Program-made: the position numbers and the translations under genes | Assembly: GCA_003248805.1 (NCBI GenBank) | Contig: QFQY01000041.1 | Location: 1 to 43,614 of the forward strand | Direction of reading: 5' to 3' | Length of the DNA: 43,614 bases | From: Chelatococcus sp. | Lineage (GTDB): Bacteria > Pseudomonadota > Alphaproteobacteria > Rhizobiales > Beijerinckiaceae | Notes under the pieces: model-generated | What the model was told of the DNA's origin: nothing | The model's database searches: none | What the model saw: the letters and a program-made list of their open reading frames with translations, nothing else | Shown: positions 16,751 through 24,158 of the stretch, in pieces | Layout: every line of letters starts with the position of its first letter | Numbering within the stretch: the stretch's first letter is position 1

Positions 16751-18085
16751 ATGTCCCAGACCTACGACGTCATCCTCAAGGGCGGCACCGTGGTGAACCA
16801 GGATGGCCGCGTCGCCCGCGACATCGGAATCACCGGCGGGAAGATCATGGCGCTGGGCGATCTCGGTCGCGCCTCCGCCGGAGAGGTGGTGGACTGCACC
16901 GGGCTCCACATCCTGCCCGGCGTCATCGACAGCCAGGTGCATTTCCGAGAGCCGGGCCTCGACCACAAGGAGGATCTGGAGACGGGCTCGCGCGCTGCGG
17001 CGCTCGGCGGCGTGACCACCGTCTTCGAGATGCCCAACACCATCCCGCAGACGACCGGCCCGGAGGCGCTGGCCGACAAGATCCGGCGCGGCCGCCACCG
17101 CATGCATTGCGACTTCGCCTTCTGGGTCGGCGGGACGCATGAGAACGTCGCGGACGTGCCCGAGCTCGAGCGCCTTCCAGGGGCCGCCGGCATCAAGGTG
17201 TTCATGGGCTCCTCGACCGGCGATCTCTTGGTCGAGGACGATGCCGGCGTCTCCGAGATCCTGAAGCGCACGCGCCGGCGCGCCGCCTTCCACTCCGAGG
17301 ACGAGGGCATGCTGCGGGCCCGCATGGGCCTGCGTGTCGAAGGCGACCCGTCGAGCCATCCGGTCTGGCGTTCGCCGGAGGTGGCGCTGACCTGCACGAA
17401 GCGGCTGGTGCGGATCGCCCGCGAGGCCGGGGCGCGCGTGCATATCCTGCACATCTCGACCGGCGAAGAAATGGAGTTCCTCAAGCATCACAAGGACGTC
17501 GCGACCGTCGAGGTGCTGCCGAACCATCTGACGCTGGTCGCGCCGGATTGCTACGAGCGGCTGGGCACCTATGCCCAGATGAACCCGCCGATCCGCGACG
17601 ACAGCCACCGCCAGCGCATCTGGTGGGGGCTCGAACAGGGCATCGTCGACGTGCTGGGCTCTGATCACGCGCCGCATACGCATGAGGAGAAGCACCACGC
17701 CTATCCCGCCAGCCATTCCGGCATGCCGGGCGTGCAGACGCTCGTTCCGATCATGCTCGACCACGTCAATGCCGGGCGGCTCTCGCTGGAGCGCCTCGTC
17801 GACCTGACGAGCCACGGCCCGCAGCGCATCTTCGGGCTGGAGGGCAAGGGGCGGATCGCGGTCGGCTGGGACGCGGATCTGACGATCGTGGATCTCAAGC
17901 GCCGGCAGACCATCACGAACGACTGGATCGCCTCGAAATGCGGCTGGACGCCCTATGACGGCGTCACCGTCACGGGCTGGCCGGTCGGCACCTATGTGCG
18001 GGGCCTGAAGGTGATGTGGGAGAGCGAGCTCGTGACGCCCGCACAGGGCGAGCCGGCGCGCTTCCTCGAGGCGCTGCCGCGCTAG
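16751..18085 (+). CDS. Dihydroorotase-like amidohydrolase (class I type)
   Basis: 444-residue member of the cyclic amidohydrolase family; most similar in layout to dihydroorotases, which interconvert carbamoyl-aspartate and dihydroorotate in pyrimidine synthesis. Visible: VHFREPG, the carboxy-lysine candidate Lys149 in GIKVFMGSS, His181 in FHSEDEG, the LHIST histidine, and GSDHAPH with the catalytic Asp. The first metal ligand differs: the usual D-x-H-x-H reads D60-S-Q62-V-H64, so one His is Gln. Activity as true dihydroorotase is therefore open. No pyrB lies next to it. The stop codon falls within a family-1 repeat fragment. Confidence 0.88.
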   Translation: MSQTYDVILKGGTVVNQDGRVARDIGITGGKIMALGDLGRASAGEVVDCTGLHILPGVIDSQVHFREPGLDHKEDLETGSRAAALGGVTTVFEMPNTIPQTTGPEALADKIRRGRHRMHCDFAFWVGGTHENVADVPELERLPGAAGIKVFMGSSTGDLLVEDDAGVSEILKRTRRRAAFHSEDEGMLRARMGLRVEGDPSSHPVWRSPEVALTCTKRLVRIAREAGARVHILHISTGEEMEFLKHHKDVATVEVLPNHLTLVAPDCYERLGTYAQMNPPIRDDSHRQRIWWGLEQGIVDVLGSDHAPHTHEEKHHAYPASHSGMPGVQTLVPIMLDHVNAGRLSLERLVDLTSHGPQRIFGLEGKGRIAVGWDADLTIVDLKRRQTITNDWIASKCGWTPYDGVTVTGWPVGTYVRGLKVMWESELVTPAQGEPARFLEALPR

Positions 18086-18124
18086 ATCATCGGACCGAAT
18101 ATCGTATCCGGGCCGGTGCCCTAG
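18082..18124. repeat. Family-1 element, partial copy C
   Basis: CTAGATCATCGGACCGAATATCG followed by a diverged right arm (GTATCCGGGCCGGTGCCCTAG); only the first hairpin of the family-1 element is present. The TAG at 18083-18085 is the stop of the amidohydrolase gene. Confidence 0.65.
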
Positions 18125-18628
18125 CCTTTCAATATCCCGGGGCGGAGGTCGCGCGGCGGCGCTGCCTCCGCCCCGCCGCGATTCGGGCGCGGCCGCCGCC
18201 GCCGTTTCGGCCCGCCGAGGCCGCCGGCCCCCATGGCCCCGGATCGGAACCCCGCCTGCCCGACAGCGGCGCGGGATGGCCCGCGCGCGGCCACGGGCCC
18301 GTCTGGTCGACGACGGCTGAAATGCGTCGGCGGCATCATTGGAATGAAGGACGTTGCCGCGCCGCCTATGCCGCATGACGTAGAGGTCGCGCACCAAATT
18401 TCACGCTGACGGGAATATCTGTCGTAACGATCCGGCAAAGAAAGGCTGATTTGTAGCCCTGTCCGGATTTTCCGACTGCGCTATTCGTGGGTAATTCGGG
18501 ATGTGATTTTGTATTATACCCCCAATTAACCATGCTGAACTTGCGTTGTCTCCGTTTTTCGATCGCTTTCCCCAAGCGTTAGGTGTCTGGCCTGAGTTCC
18601 CGAACTGAACGTCCGACAGGAGTGTGTC
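18125..18628. other. Intergenic region, no gene recognised
   Basis: The first half (to about 18390) is extremely GC-rich; short frames on both strands encode only Arg/Pro/Gly-rich low-complexity peptides and I do not accept them as genes. The second half turns A/T-rich (for example TTTTGTATTATACCCCC near 18508 and CAATTAACC near 18525) and is the probable promoter and leader of the VWA-domain gene at 18629. Confidence 0.5.
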
Positions 18629-20413
18629 ATGGCAGAAACGCCGCCGAATGCGAATGACGACTTCATTTCCCTTCCGAAAAGCGAGGCCGCCGGCGATATC
18701 GACGGCAATGTCCGCGGAAACGACACCAATCCGAGCGGCCCGGCACTGCCGGTCCATTCGGTCGGCGGCAGCACGACGAATGTCGGAGAGGTCGTTGCCG
18801 GCTCGGATGGCGGCACCTTCAAGATCAACCAGGACGGCAGCTTCGACTTCGACGCGGCGGGTGCGTTCGACGACCTCGCCGCCGGCGAGACGCGCACGAC
18901 CTCGATAACCTACGCCGTCAAGTTCACGGGCGCGGCGGACGTCGTCGACGTCGTCCTGCTGCAGGACCTGTCGGGCTCCTTCGGCGACGACCTGCCGAAC
19001 GTGCGCAGCCAGTTCAGCGGCCTCCATGACAGCCTCAACGAGGTCCGCGACGTCCAGTTCGGCGTCGCGAGCTTCGTCGACAAGCCGTTCTCGCCGTTCG
19101 GCGGCTCCGGCGATTATGTCTACGAGACGGAACTCGCCGTCACGGGCGACAAGGCGGCGGTCCAGGCCGAACTCGACTCGCTCGTGCTGCGCTGGGGCAA
19201 CGACGAGCCGGAATCGCAGCTCGAGGGCCTGCTCCAGCTCGCCCTGCGCGCCAACACCGGCGAGGTCGGGTTTCGCGACGGGGCCCAGCGCATCGTCGTG
19301 CTGACCACCGACGCGACCTATCACGATGCCGGCGACTATGCGGGGGGCGACCCCAACAATGGCGACGCCGTCATCGACGACGAGGACTACCCGACCATCG
19401 CGCTGCTGAAGGCCGCGCTGGAAGCGGCCGACATCACGCCGGTCTTCTCCGTGACCTCGAACGTGCTGGCGCTCTATCAGGACCTCGTCGAGCAGCTCGG
19501 GCGCGGTGTCGTCGTGCAGCTCTCGTCGAATTCCTCCAACCTGTCGGCCGCGATCACCGACGCGCTGACCACCGGCGTCGAGACGATCGACACCGCGACG
19601 CTGACCGTCACCGTGACTGGCGAGGGCGGGGTCATCGTCGAGCCGCCGCCGCCGGATTGCCCGATCGTCATTCGCCCCAACACCATCAACGGCTCGGCTG
19701 CCGCCGACCAGGTGCTCGCCGGCATCGACGGTCCTAACACCTTCTACGTATCGGCCACCGACGATACGGGGCAGGACACGATCGCCAATTTCGGCTCGTC
19801 CGACATCTTCGTCACGAATGCGAAGCTGTTCGACGGCAACAATGACGGCTTCGTCAGCTTCGGCAGCAACGGCGTCCTCAACATGGACAGCTCTCTGCCG
19901 GGGGGCGGCGACGATACGGTCGCCTTCACGGGCGTCGATGCCGGTGTCGGCCTGCGCTATCTCGGCCAATCATGCGTGGGCGTCCATGTCTATGCCGAGG
20001 GTACGGTTCGTCCCGTCGGCGCCAAGGAAAGCCTGCTCGGCGACAGCTCGCTGACCGGCGACGCGGCGGATGCGGTGAAGGACGTGTTCTTCTTCGACAC
20101 GGCGCTTCGCCTCGATCTCGGCAACGACAAGATCGACGGTTTCGGCACGGGCGACCTGCTAGTGACGACGACGAAGATCAGCGACTCCAACAATGACGGC
20201 GTGATCGACTTCGGCTCGGACAAGACGCTGAACCTCGCCTATGGCACGGATGTCGAGGTCAACGGCAAGGGGCTGACGAAGCTCGAATTCGATGGGGCCG
20301 TGATCAGCGACGGCGTCGAATACTTCGTCTACAGCCGCGTCGGCTCGGCCGTCGGCGTGGCCGACGTCAGCTTCACGGTTCCGCCGGTCGGCGGCGAGCT
20401 GCTGGTCGCCTGA
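18629..20413 (+). CDS. Integrin-beta-I-like VWA domain protein with shared C-terminal module
   Basis: 594 residues in three parts. Residues 5-100 look like a bacterial cadherin/VCBS-type Ig-like domain (PNANDDFISLPKSE, GTFKINQDGSFDFDAAGAFD). Residues 103-325 form a VWA domain that tracks the integrin beta-subunit I-like domain: DLSGSFGDDL keeps MIDAS D113/S115/S117 and the ADMIDAS pair D120/D121; then FGVASFVDKP, the D192-x-P-E195 loop, LTTDATYH with D228, DYPTIALL, and QLSSNSSN. Residues 344-594 are a two-half module shared with the protein at 8935, each half with a DGNNDG or DSNNDG loop. There is no signal peptide; secretion by a type I system would fit the RTX-tail-like module, but no transporter is nearby. 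The ribosome site is AGGAG. A terminator follows. Confidence 0.85.
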   Translation: MAETPPNANDDFISLPKSEAAGDIDGNVRGNDTNPSGPALPVHSVGGSTTNVGEVVAGSDGGTFKINQDGSFDFDAAGAFDDLAAGETRTTSITYAVKFTGAADVVDVVLLQDLSGSFGDDLPNVRSQFSGLHDSLNEVRDVQFGVASFVDKPFSPFGGSGDYVYETELAVTGDKAAVQAELDSLVLRWGNDEPESQLEGLLQLALRANTGEVGFRDGAQRIVVLTTDATYHDAGDYAGGDPNNGDAVIDDEDYPTIALLKAALEAADITPVFSVTSNVLALYQDLVEQLGRGVVVQLSSNSSNLSAAITDALTTGVETIDTATLTVTVTGEGGVIVEPPPPDCPIVIRPNTINGSAAADQVLAGIDGPNTFYVSATDDTGQDTIANFGSSDIFVTNAKLFDGNNDGFVSFGSNGVLNMDSSLPGGGDDTVAFTGVDAGVGLRYLGQSCVGVHVYAEGTVRPVGAKESLLGDSSLTGDAADAVKDVFFFDTALRLDLGNDKIDGFGTGDLLVTTTKISDSNNDGVIDFGSDKTLNLAYGTDVEVNGKGLTKLEFDGAVISDGVEYFVYSRVGSAVGVADVSFTVPPVGGELLVA

Positions 20414-20434
20414 GGGAAGCGGAGCTCGATCAGG

Positions 20435-20467
20435 GAAAAGGCGGCGGAGCCCGGCTCCGCCGCCTTT
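20435..20467 (+). terminator. Rho-independent terminator of the VWA-domain gene
   Basis: AAAAGGCGGCGGAGCC-CGGCTCCGCCGCCTTTTT, a long GC-rich stem with flanking A and T tracts, 22 nt after the stop. Confidence 0.88.
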
Positions 20468-20543
20468 TTCTTCGTATCCGATGCCCGGAAAAGCCTCGTC
20501 GACGGGATTGCGCCGCCGGACGCCGGTCCGCGGGGTCTGAACG

Positions 20544-20649
20544 CTAGAGTGTCGGACCGAACATCGTATTCGGACCGATACTCTAGCTCATTGATTTTGC
20601 GCCGGCTTTTCCCGAAGACCGCGATCCAGTTTTCGGGCCGATGCTCTAA
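20544..20649. repeat. Two-hairpin intergenic element, family 1, copy B
   Basis: CTAGAGTGTCGGACCGAA ... TTCGGACCGATACTCTAG forms the first hairpin. The second half (GCCGGCTTTTCCCGAAGACC ... TTTTCGGGCCGATGCTCTAA) matches copy A at 1357-1462. The stop codon of the following minus-strand gene lies in its right edge. Confidence 0.82.
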
Positions 20650-20915
20650 TGCCGCGTGCCGCTGGTGAAGGCGCCGCCGCGCAGCTTCTCGGGCAGGGCC
20701 TCGGCGAAAACGGCGGTCGCCTCTTCGCCATAGGTGTCGACGAGCGTACGGAAGGCTGCGAAAAGAGCGGCGTGGGCGAGGGCATCCGAGTCGAGCCCGT
20801 CCTGCTGCGCTTCGATGAACGCATCCTCCACGTAGCTATAGGCGACGCGGCGTTCGTCCTCGCGCTCATCGCCGAGGTTGGGATCAAGCGGCGTGTCGTC
20901 TGGGATCGTGGGCAT
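20646..20915 (-). CDS. Small conserved-type hypothetical protein
   Basis: 89 residues, acidic N terminus (MPTIPDDTPLDPNLGDERED) followed by a helical core (YVEDAFIEAQQDGLDSDALAHAALFAAFRTLVDTYGEEA, only its pattern matters here: amphipathic helices). No domain recognised; cytoplasmic by composition. I use the ATG at 20915, since the upstream extension to 21023 is of different composition. Neither start has a strong ribosome site. The TAG stop is contributed by repeat copy B. Confidence 0.65.
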   Translation of the reverse strand: MPTIPDDTPLDPNLGDEREDERRVAYSYVEDAFIEAQQDGLDSDALAHAALFAAFRTLVDTYGEEATAVFAEALPEKLRGGAFTSGTRH

Positions 20916-21095
20916 GAAGACGGAAACTCTGCTGCTTGCCTGCTGCGAAACGTGCCATTTCCGGAGCGGATCGCGACACGTCCTGTCGCATGATTCATAG
21001 GGCGTGCCAGAGCGGGACGCCACCGGCCAATTTACAAAAGGTTAACGCGGCCCACCACATTCGTCGCAGATTTCGAGATTGGGCGGCGGTGTCGC

Positions 21096-21542
21096 CTATC
21101 CGCCATAGCGGCCCGCGAGGGCTCGCGAGAGCCGCCCTCCCTCTTCCGCGAGGCGCGCGGAGGCCTCCTGCGAAACGGGGGTGCACAGGCGGTGCGTCAC
21201 CGAATAGGCGCGGAAGCCGCGGTTATAGGCGGCGGTGAGCCGCTCGCGCTGCGGGCCGGAGCGCCCTTCTGCCTCGATCAACGCCGCCATCCGCGAGCGC
21301 CACTCGTCAGCCTCGCCCCCGCCGCAGAGGGCGCGGAGATAGGCCAGCGAGCCCATGATCTCCGCGAGCCGCAGGAGCTGAGGCTCGTAGGACGTCGGTG
21401 CCGGCTCGGGTTCGGGGGCGGGTTGCTGCGGCTGGGCCGAAGCGGGCGCGCGCCTGTCCTGGGCCATGCCTGCGCCCGTCCCGAGCACGGCGAAGGACCC
21501 CGCTGCCAGCGCCGCCATGAGGACGCGGGCGACGGGCCTCAT
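21096..21542 (-). CDS. TIGR02301-family exported protein
   Basis: 148 residues. A signal peptide is evident (MRPVARVLMAALAAGSFAVL, cleavage likely after GMA-Q), then a Pro/Glu-rich linker, then a helical domain with LAEIMGSLAYLRALCGGGEADEW and a second conserved Cys in HRLCTPVSQE. This matches an alphaproteobacterial family of unknown function. The two cysteines may pair in the periplasm. Its ATG overlaps the Nudix stop by 4 bp, so it is the last gene of the pdxH-SDR-Nudix operon. Confidence 0.82.
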   Translation of the reverse strand: MRPVARVLMAALAAGSFAVLGTGAGMAQDRRAPASAQPQQPAPEPEPAPTSYEPQLLRLAEIMGSLAYLRALCGGGEADEWRSRMAALIEAEGRSGPQRERLTAAYNRGFRAYSVTHRLCTPVSQEASARLAEEGGRLSRALAGRYGG

Positions 21543-22021
21543 GGGATGGTTCCGGCTTCCAGGGCGATTTCGCGGGCCCGGCGAAGCACGTCTGCGAGCT
21601 CGCGCGTGGTGGCGAGGCCGCCGAGCCGCAACGGGTCCGCCCACATCACCGCGCCCGCCTCCGGCCCCGGAAGCGCCTCGCCCGAGAGCCACTCCCCGAC
21701 GAAGGAGGCGACCACGAAGTGATGCGTCACGGCGCCCGCGGCGTCGCGCCCGAAGATCTCGACATGGCGGTTGAACCCGAGGATCCGCGCCGTGACGCCG
21801 ACCTCCTCCTCGAGCTCGCGCAAGGCGGCCTCGGCGAGCGTCTCGCCGGCCTCGACCTTTCCGCCGGGAAGCGACCAGACATTCTCCGCCGGCGGCTTGG
21901 TCCGGGTGGCGAGCAGGACCCTGCCGGCCCGGAAGACCGCGACGGACGCGGCCAGGACGGGACGAGCCGGCGCCTTGCCGGCAGCCGGGAAGCGAATGAC
22001 CCGACCGCTGTCGCCGCTCAT
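21539..22021 (-). CDS. Nudix hydrolase
   Basis: 160-residue protein with a complete Nudix box: GGKVEAGETLAEAALRELEE followed by EVGV, fitting GX5EX7REUXEEXGU. Hydrolyses a nucleoside diphosphate linked to another group; substrate unknown, though ADP-ribose or oxidised nucleotides are typical of this short type. It starts 16 bp after the SDR gene and overlaps the next gene, so it is inside an operon. Confidence 0.9.
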   Translation of the reverse strand: MSGDSGRVIRFPAAGKAPARPVLAASVAVFRAGRVLLATRTKPPAENVWSLPGGKVEAGETLAEAALRELEEEVGVTARILGFNRHVEIFGRDAAGAVTHHFVVASFVGEWLSGEALPGPEAGAVMWADPLRLGGLATTRELADVLRRAREIALEAGTIP

Positions 22022-22037
22022 CGTGACCGGCCCGCGC

Positions 22038-22814
22038 TCATACGTGCTGACCGCCGTTGATGTGGAGTTCCGAGCCCGTGACGTAGCTCGCGGCGTCGGA
22101 GCAGAGGAAAAAGATCGTCTTGGCGACCTCGTCGGGCGTTCCGAGGCGGCCCAGCGGCAGGGTGGCGACGATCTTCTCGGTCCCGGGCGAAAGGATCGCG
22201 GTGTCGATCTCGCCCGGCGAGATGGCGTTGACGCGGATGCCGAGCGGGCCGAAATCGGCCGCCATCTCGCGGGTCAGGCTGGCGAGCGCCGCCTTCGACG
22301 TCGCATAGGCCGCCCCGGCGAAGGGATGGACGCGGGAGCCGGCGATCGAGGTGACGTTGACGATCGCTCCCTTGGCGGCGGCGAGTTCGTCGAGCAGGCC
22401 GCGCGCCAGCATGATCGGCGCGAAGAAGTTCACCTGGAAAACCTTGTGCCAGTCGTTGAACGAGGTGGTGGCGGCGCCGAGCCTGCCGCCGTCCGGCCCC
22501 TTGGGCGAAATGCCGGCATTGTTGACCAGCGCATCGAGCCGGCCGCCCTCGACCGCGAGGCGCTTCTTGATCTCGGCGATGCCGCGCATCGTGTCTTCCG
22601 GATCGCCGAGATCGATCTGGATGTGATCGTCGGCGCCCGAGGGCCACGGGCACTTGTCCGAGAAGGCCTGGCGCGAGCAGGACAGGATGCGCCAGCCGGC
22701 CATGGCGAACTGCATGACGGTGGCGTGGCCGATGCCGCGGCTGGCCCCGGTCAGCAGCATCACCGGCCGCTTGCCGGGCTCGGTTTTCGGGAAATCGAAT
22801 GTCGGCATGGGCAT
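22038..22814 (-). CDS. Short-chain dehydrogenase/reductase
   Basis: 258 residues with the classical SDR marks: cofactor motif TGASRGIG (about residues 23-30), NNAG, catalytic Ser in NVTSIAGS and the YATSK pair (Tyr-x-x-x-Lys), then the ISPGEIDT loop. An NAD(P)-dependent oxidoreductase of unknown substrate. I chose the ATG at 22814 with GAGGAG 7 nt upstream. It lies 10 bp after pdxH in the same direction. Confidence 0.9.
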   Translation of the reverse strand: MPMPTFDFPKTEPGKRPVMLLTGASRGIGHATVMQFAMAGWRILSCSRQAFSDKCPWPSGADDHIQIDLGDPEDTMRGIAEIKKRLAVEGGRLDALVNNAGISPKGPDGGRLGAATTSFNDWHKVFQVNFFAPIMLARGLLDELAAAKGAIVNVTSIAGSRVHPFAGAAYATSKAALASLTREMAADFGPLGIRVNAISPGEIDTAILSPGTEKIVATLPLGRLGTPDEVAKTIFFLCSDAASYVTGSELHINGGQHV

Positions 22815-22824
22815 CAGGCGCTCC

Positions 22825-23439
22825 TCACGGATAGAGCCGCGTCCGCGTCCAGGGCTCGGAGGCCGAGGCGCGACGGAAGACGACACGATCGTGCAGGCGG
22901 AAGGCACCGTCCTTCCAGAACTCCATATAGACCGGCGTGATCCGGAAACCCGTCCAGTGGGGCGGGCGGGGAATCTCGCCGAGGCCGAACTTCGCCGCGT
23001 TGAACGCGACGGCCTTCTCCAGAGCGAACCGGCTTTCCAGCGGGCGCGATTGCTGGGAGGCCCAGGCGCCGATGCGGCTGTCGCGCGGGCGCGAGCGGAA
23101 ATAGGCGTCGGCCATCTCGTCGCCGACGAGCGAGACGTCGCCGCGGATGCGGATCTGGCGACGCAGGCTCTTCCAGTGGAAGAGCGCGGCGGCCCGGGGC
23201 TGGCCCAGCAGTTCCTGGCCCTTCTGGCTCTCGGTGTTGGTGTAGAAGACGAAGTCGTCGCCGTCGCGGCCGTTCAGCAGCACCATGCGGCTGTTGGGCA
23301 TGCCCTCCGCATCGACCGTCGAGAGGGCCATGGCGTTGGGATCGTTCGGCTCGGATTTCTTCGCCTCCTCGAACCAGCTCGCGAAGAGGGCGAAGGGCTC
23401 ATCGGCCTGGGTGAAGTCACCGGGCGTTAACCGTTCCAC
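22825..23439 (-). CDS. pdxH: Pyridoxamine 5'-phosphate oxidase
   Basis: FMN-dependent oxidase that converts pyridoxine or pyridoxamine phosphate to pyridoxal 5'-phosphate. The 204 residues show the family core: DPNAMALSTVDAEGMPNSRM, LFHWKSLRRQIRIRG, SRIGAWASQQSRPL and the C-terminal RLHDRVVFRR ... WTRTRLYP. First gene of a four-gene minus-strand group. Divergent from the lipoprotein gene at 23565. Confidence 0.96.
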   Translation of the reverse strand: MERLTPGDFTQADEPFALFASWFEEAKKSEPNDPNAMALSTVDAEGMPNSRMVLLNGRDGDDFVFYTNTESQKGQELLGQPRAAALFHWKSLRRQIRIRGDVSLVGDEMADAYFRSRPRDSRIGAWASQQSRPLESRFALEKAVAFNAAKFGLGEIPRPPHWTGFRITPVYMEFWKDGAFRLHDRVVFRRASASEPWTRTRLYP

Positions 23440-23564
23440 GTTCTAATCCTCGGCAGTAACTCGTGACGCGTTGGGCGAACGCATCGGTGATCCGGAGTCG
23501 GACAATTCTCTCTTATAGGCCGGTCGGTCGTGGGCTCCCAAGCCCTCGCCGGAGCCGACCTGCC

Positions 23565-24026
23565 ATGCGCGCGCCCGCTCTGGCGCTGGCGGCCTGCCTC
23601 GGGCTGGCCGCGGGCGGCTGCTCGGTGTCGTTTCCGATCCTCGGCCTGTGGGACAAGAACGAGGAGCAGGCGGTGACGACCTCCTCGACCTTGCCGGCGC
23701 GGCCCGCCGCCAAGGGTGGGGCGCTCGCCTCGCTGGCCTCGGAACTCGGGCCCGAGGACCTGCGCCGGGCCGACGGCGCCATGGCGCTGGCGTTGGACCC
23801 GCAGGGCAACGGCGCCGCCGTCAACTGGGACAATGCGCAAAGCGGCATCAAGGGGTCCTTCGTGCCGGTCGGCGGCCCCTTTCTCCGGTCGGACGAGATC
23901 TGTCGCGCTTTCGTCGCCACGGTCCAGACCCAGACGCGGCCGCTCAAGCTGCAGGGCACGGCCTGCCGCCCCTCGGGTGGGGAATGGGCCGTCCTGCAGA
24001 TGGACCCCTGGAAGGGGCCGGCCTGA
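23565..24026 (+). CDS. RT0821/Lpp0805-type surface lipoprotein
   Basis: 153 residues. Lipoprotein signal with lipobox LAAGGC (Cys at about residue 19). The C-terminal part (ICRAFVATVQT ... GTACRPSGGEWAVLQ) has the paired-cysteine pattern of the 17-kDa-antigen-like RT0821/Lpp0805 group. Outer-membrane or periplasmic location is expected. Function unknown. The ATG at 23565 is the only one that puts the signal peptide at the N terminus. Confidence 0.78.
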   Translation: MRAPALALAACLGLAAGGCSVSFPILGLWDKNEEQAVTTSSTLPARPAAKGGALASLASELGPEDLRRADGAMALALDPQGNGAAVNWDNAQSGIKGSFVPVGGPFLRSDEICRAFVATVQTQTRPLKLQGTACRPSGGEWAVLQMDPWKGPA

Positions 24027-24158
24027 AGCGGCGCCGGCGGCCGAGATAGTCGCGCCGGCGCTGTTGCATTCAGGCCACATTCTCCCCAAATAGAGCCGGC
24101 GTCGGCAGCCCGCCGCGCGGGCCGGGCGTGTCGACAGGTTTTTCATCGGGGTTCATGG

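Noticed and set aside
16535..18397. Upstream extension of the ygfZ frame to a 916-residue protein
   Set aside because: The extra part is antisense to the amidohydrolase and crosses a palindromic repeat; only the 295-residue part has family motifs.
18121..18438. 105-residue minus-strand frame ending in an Arg/Pro-rich tail
   Set aside because: No start signal, low-complexity composition and no recognisable domain; treated as noncoding GC-rich sequence.
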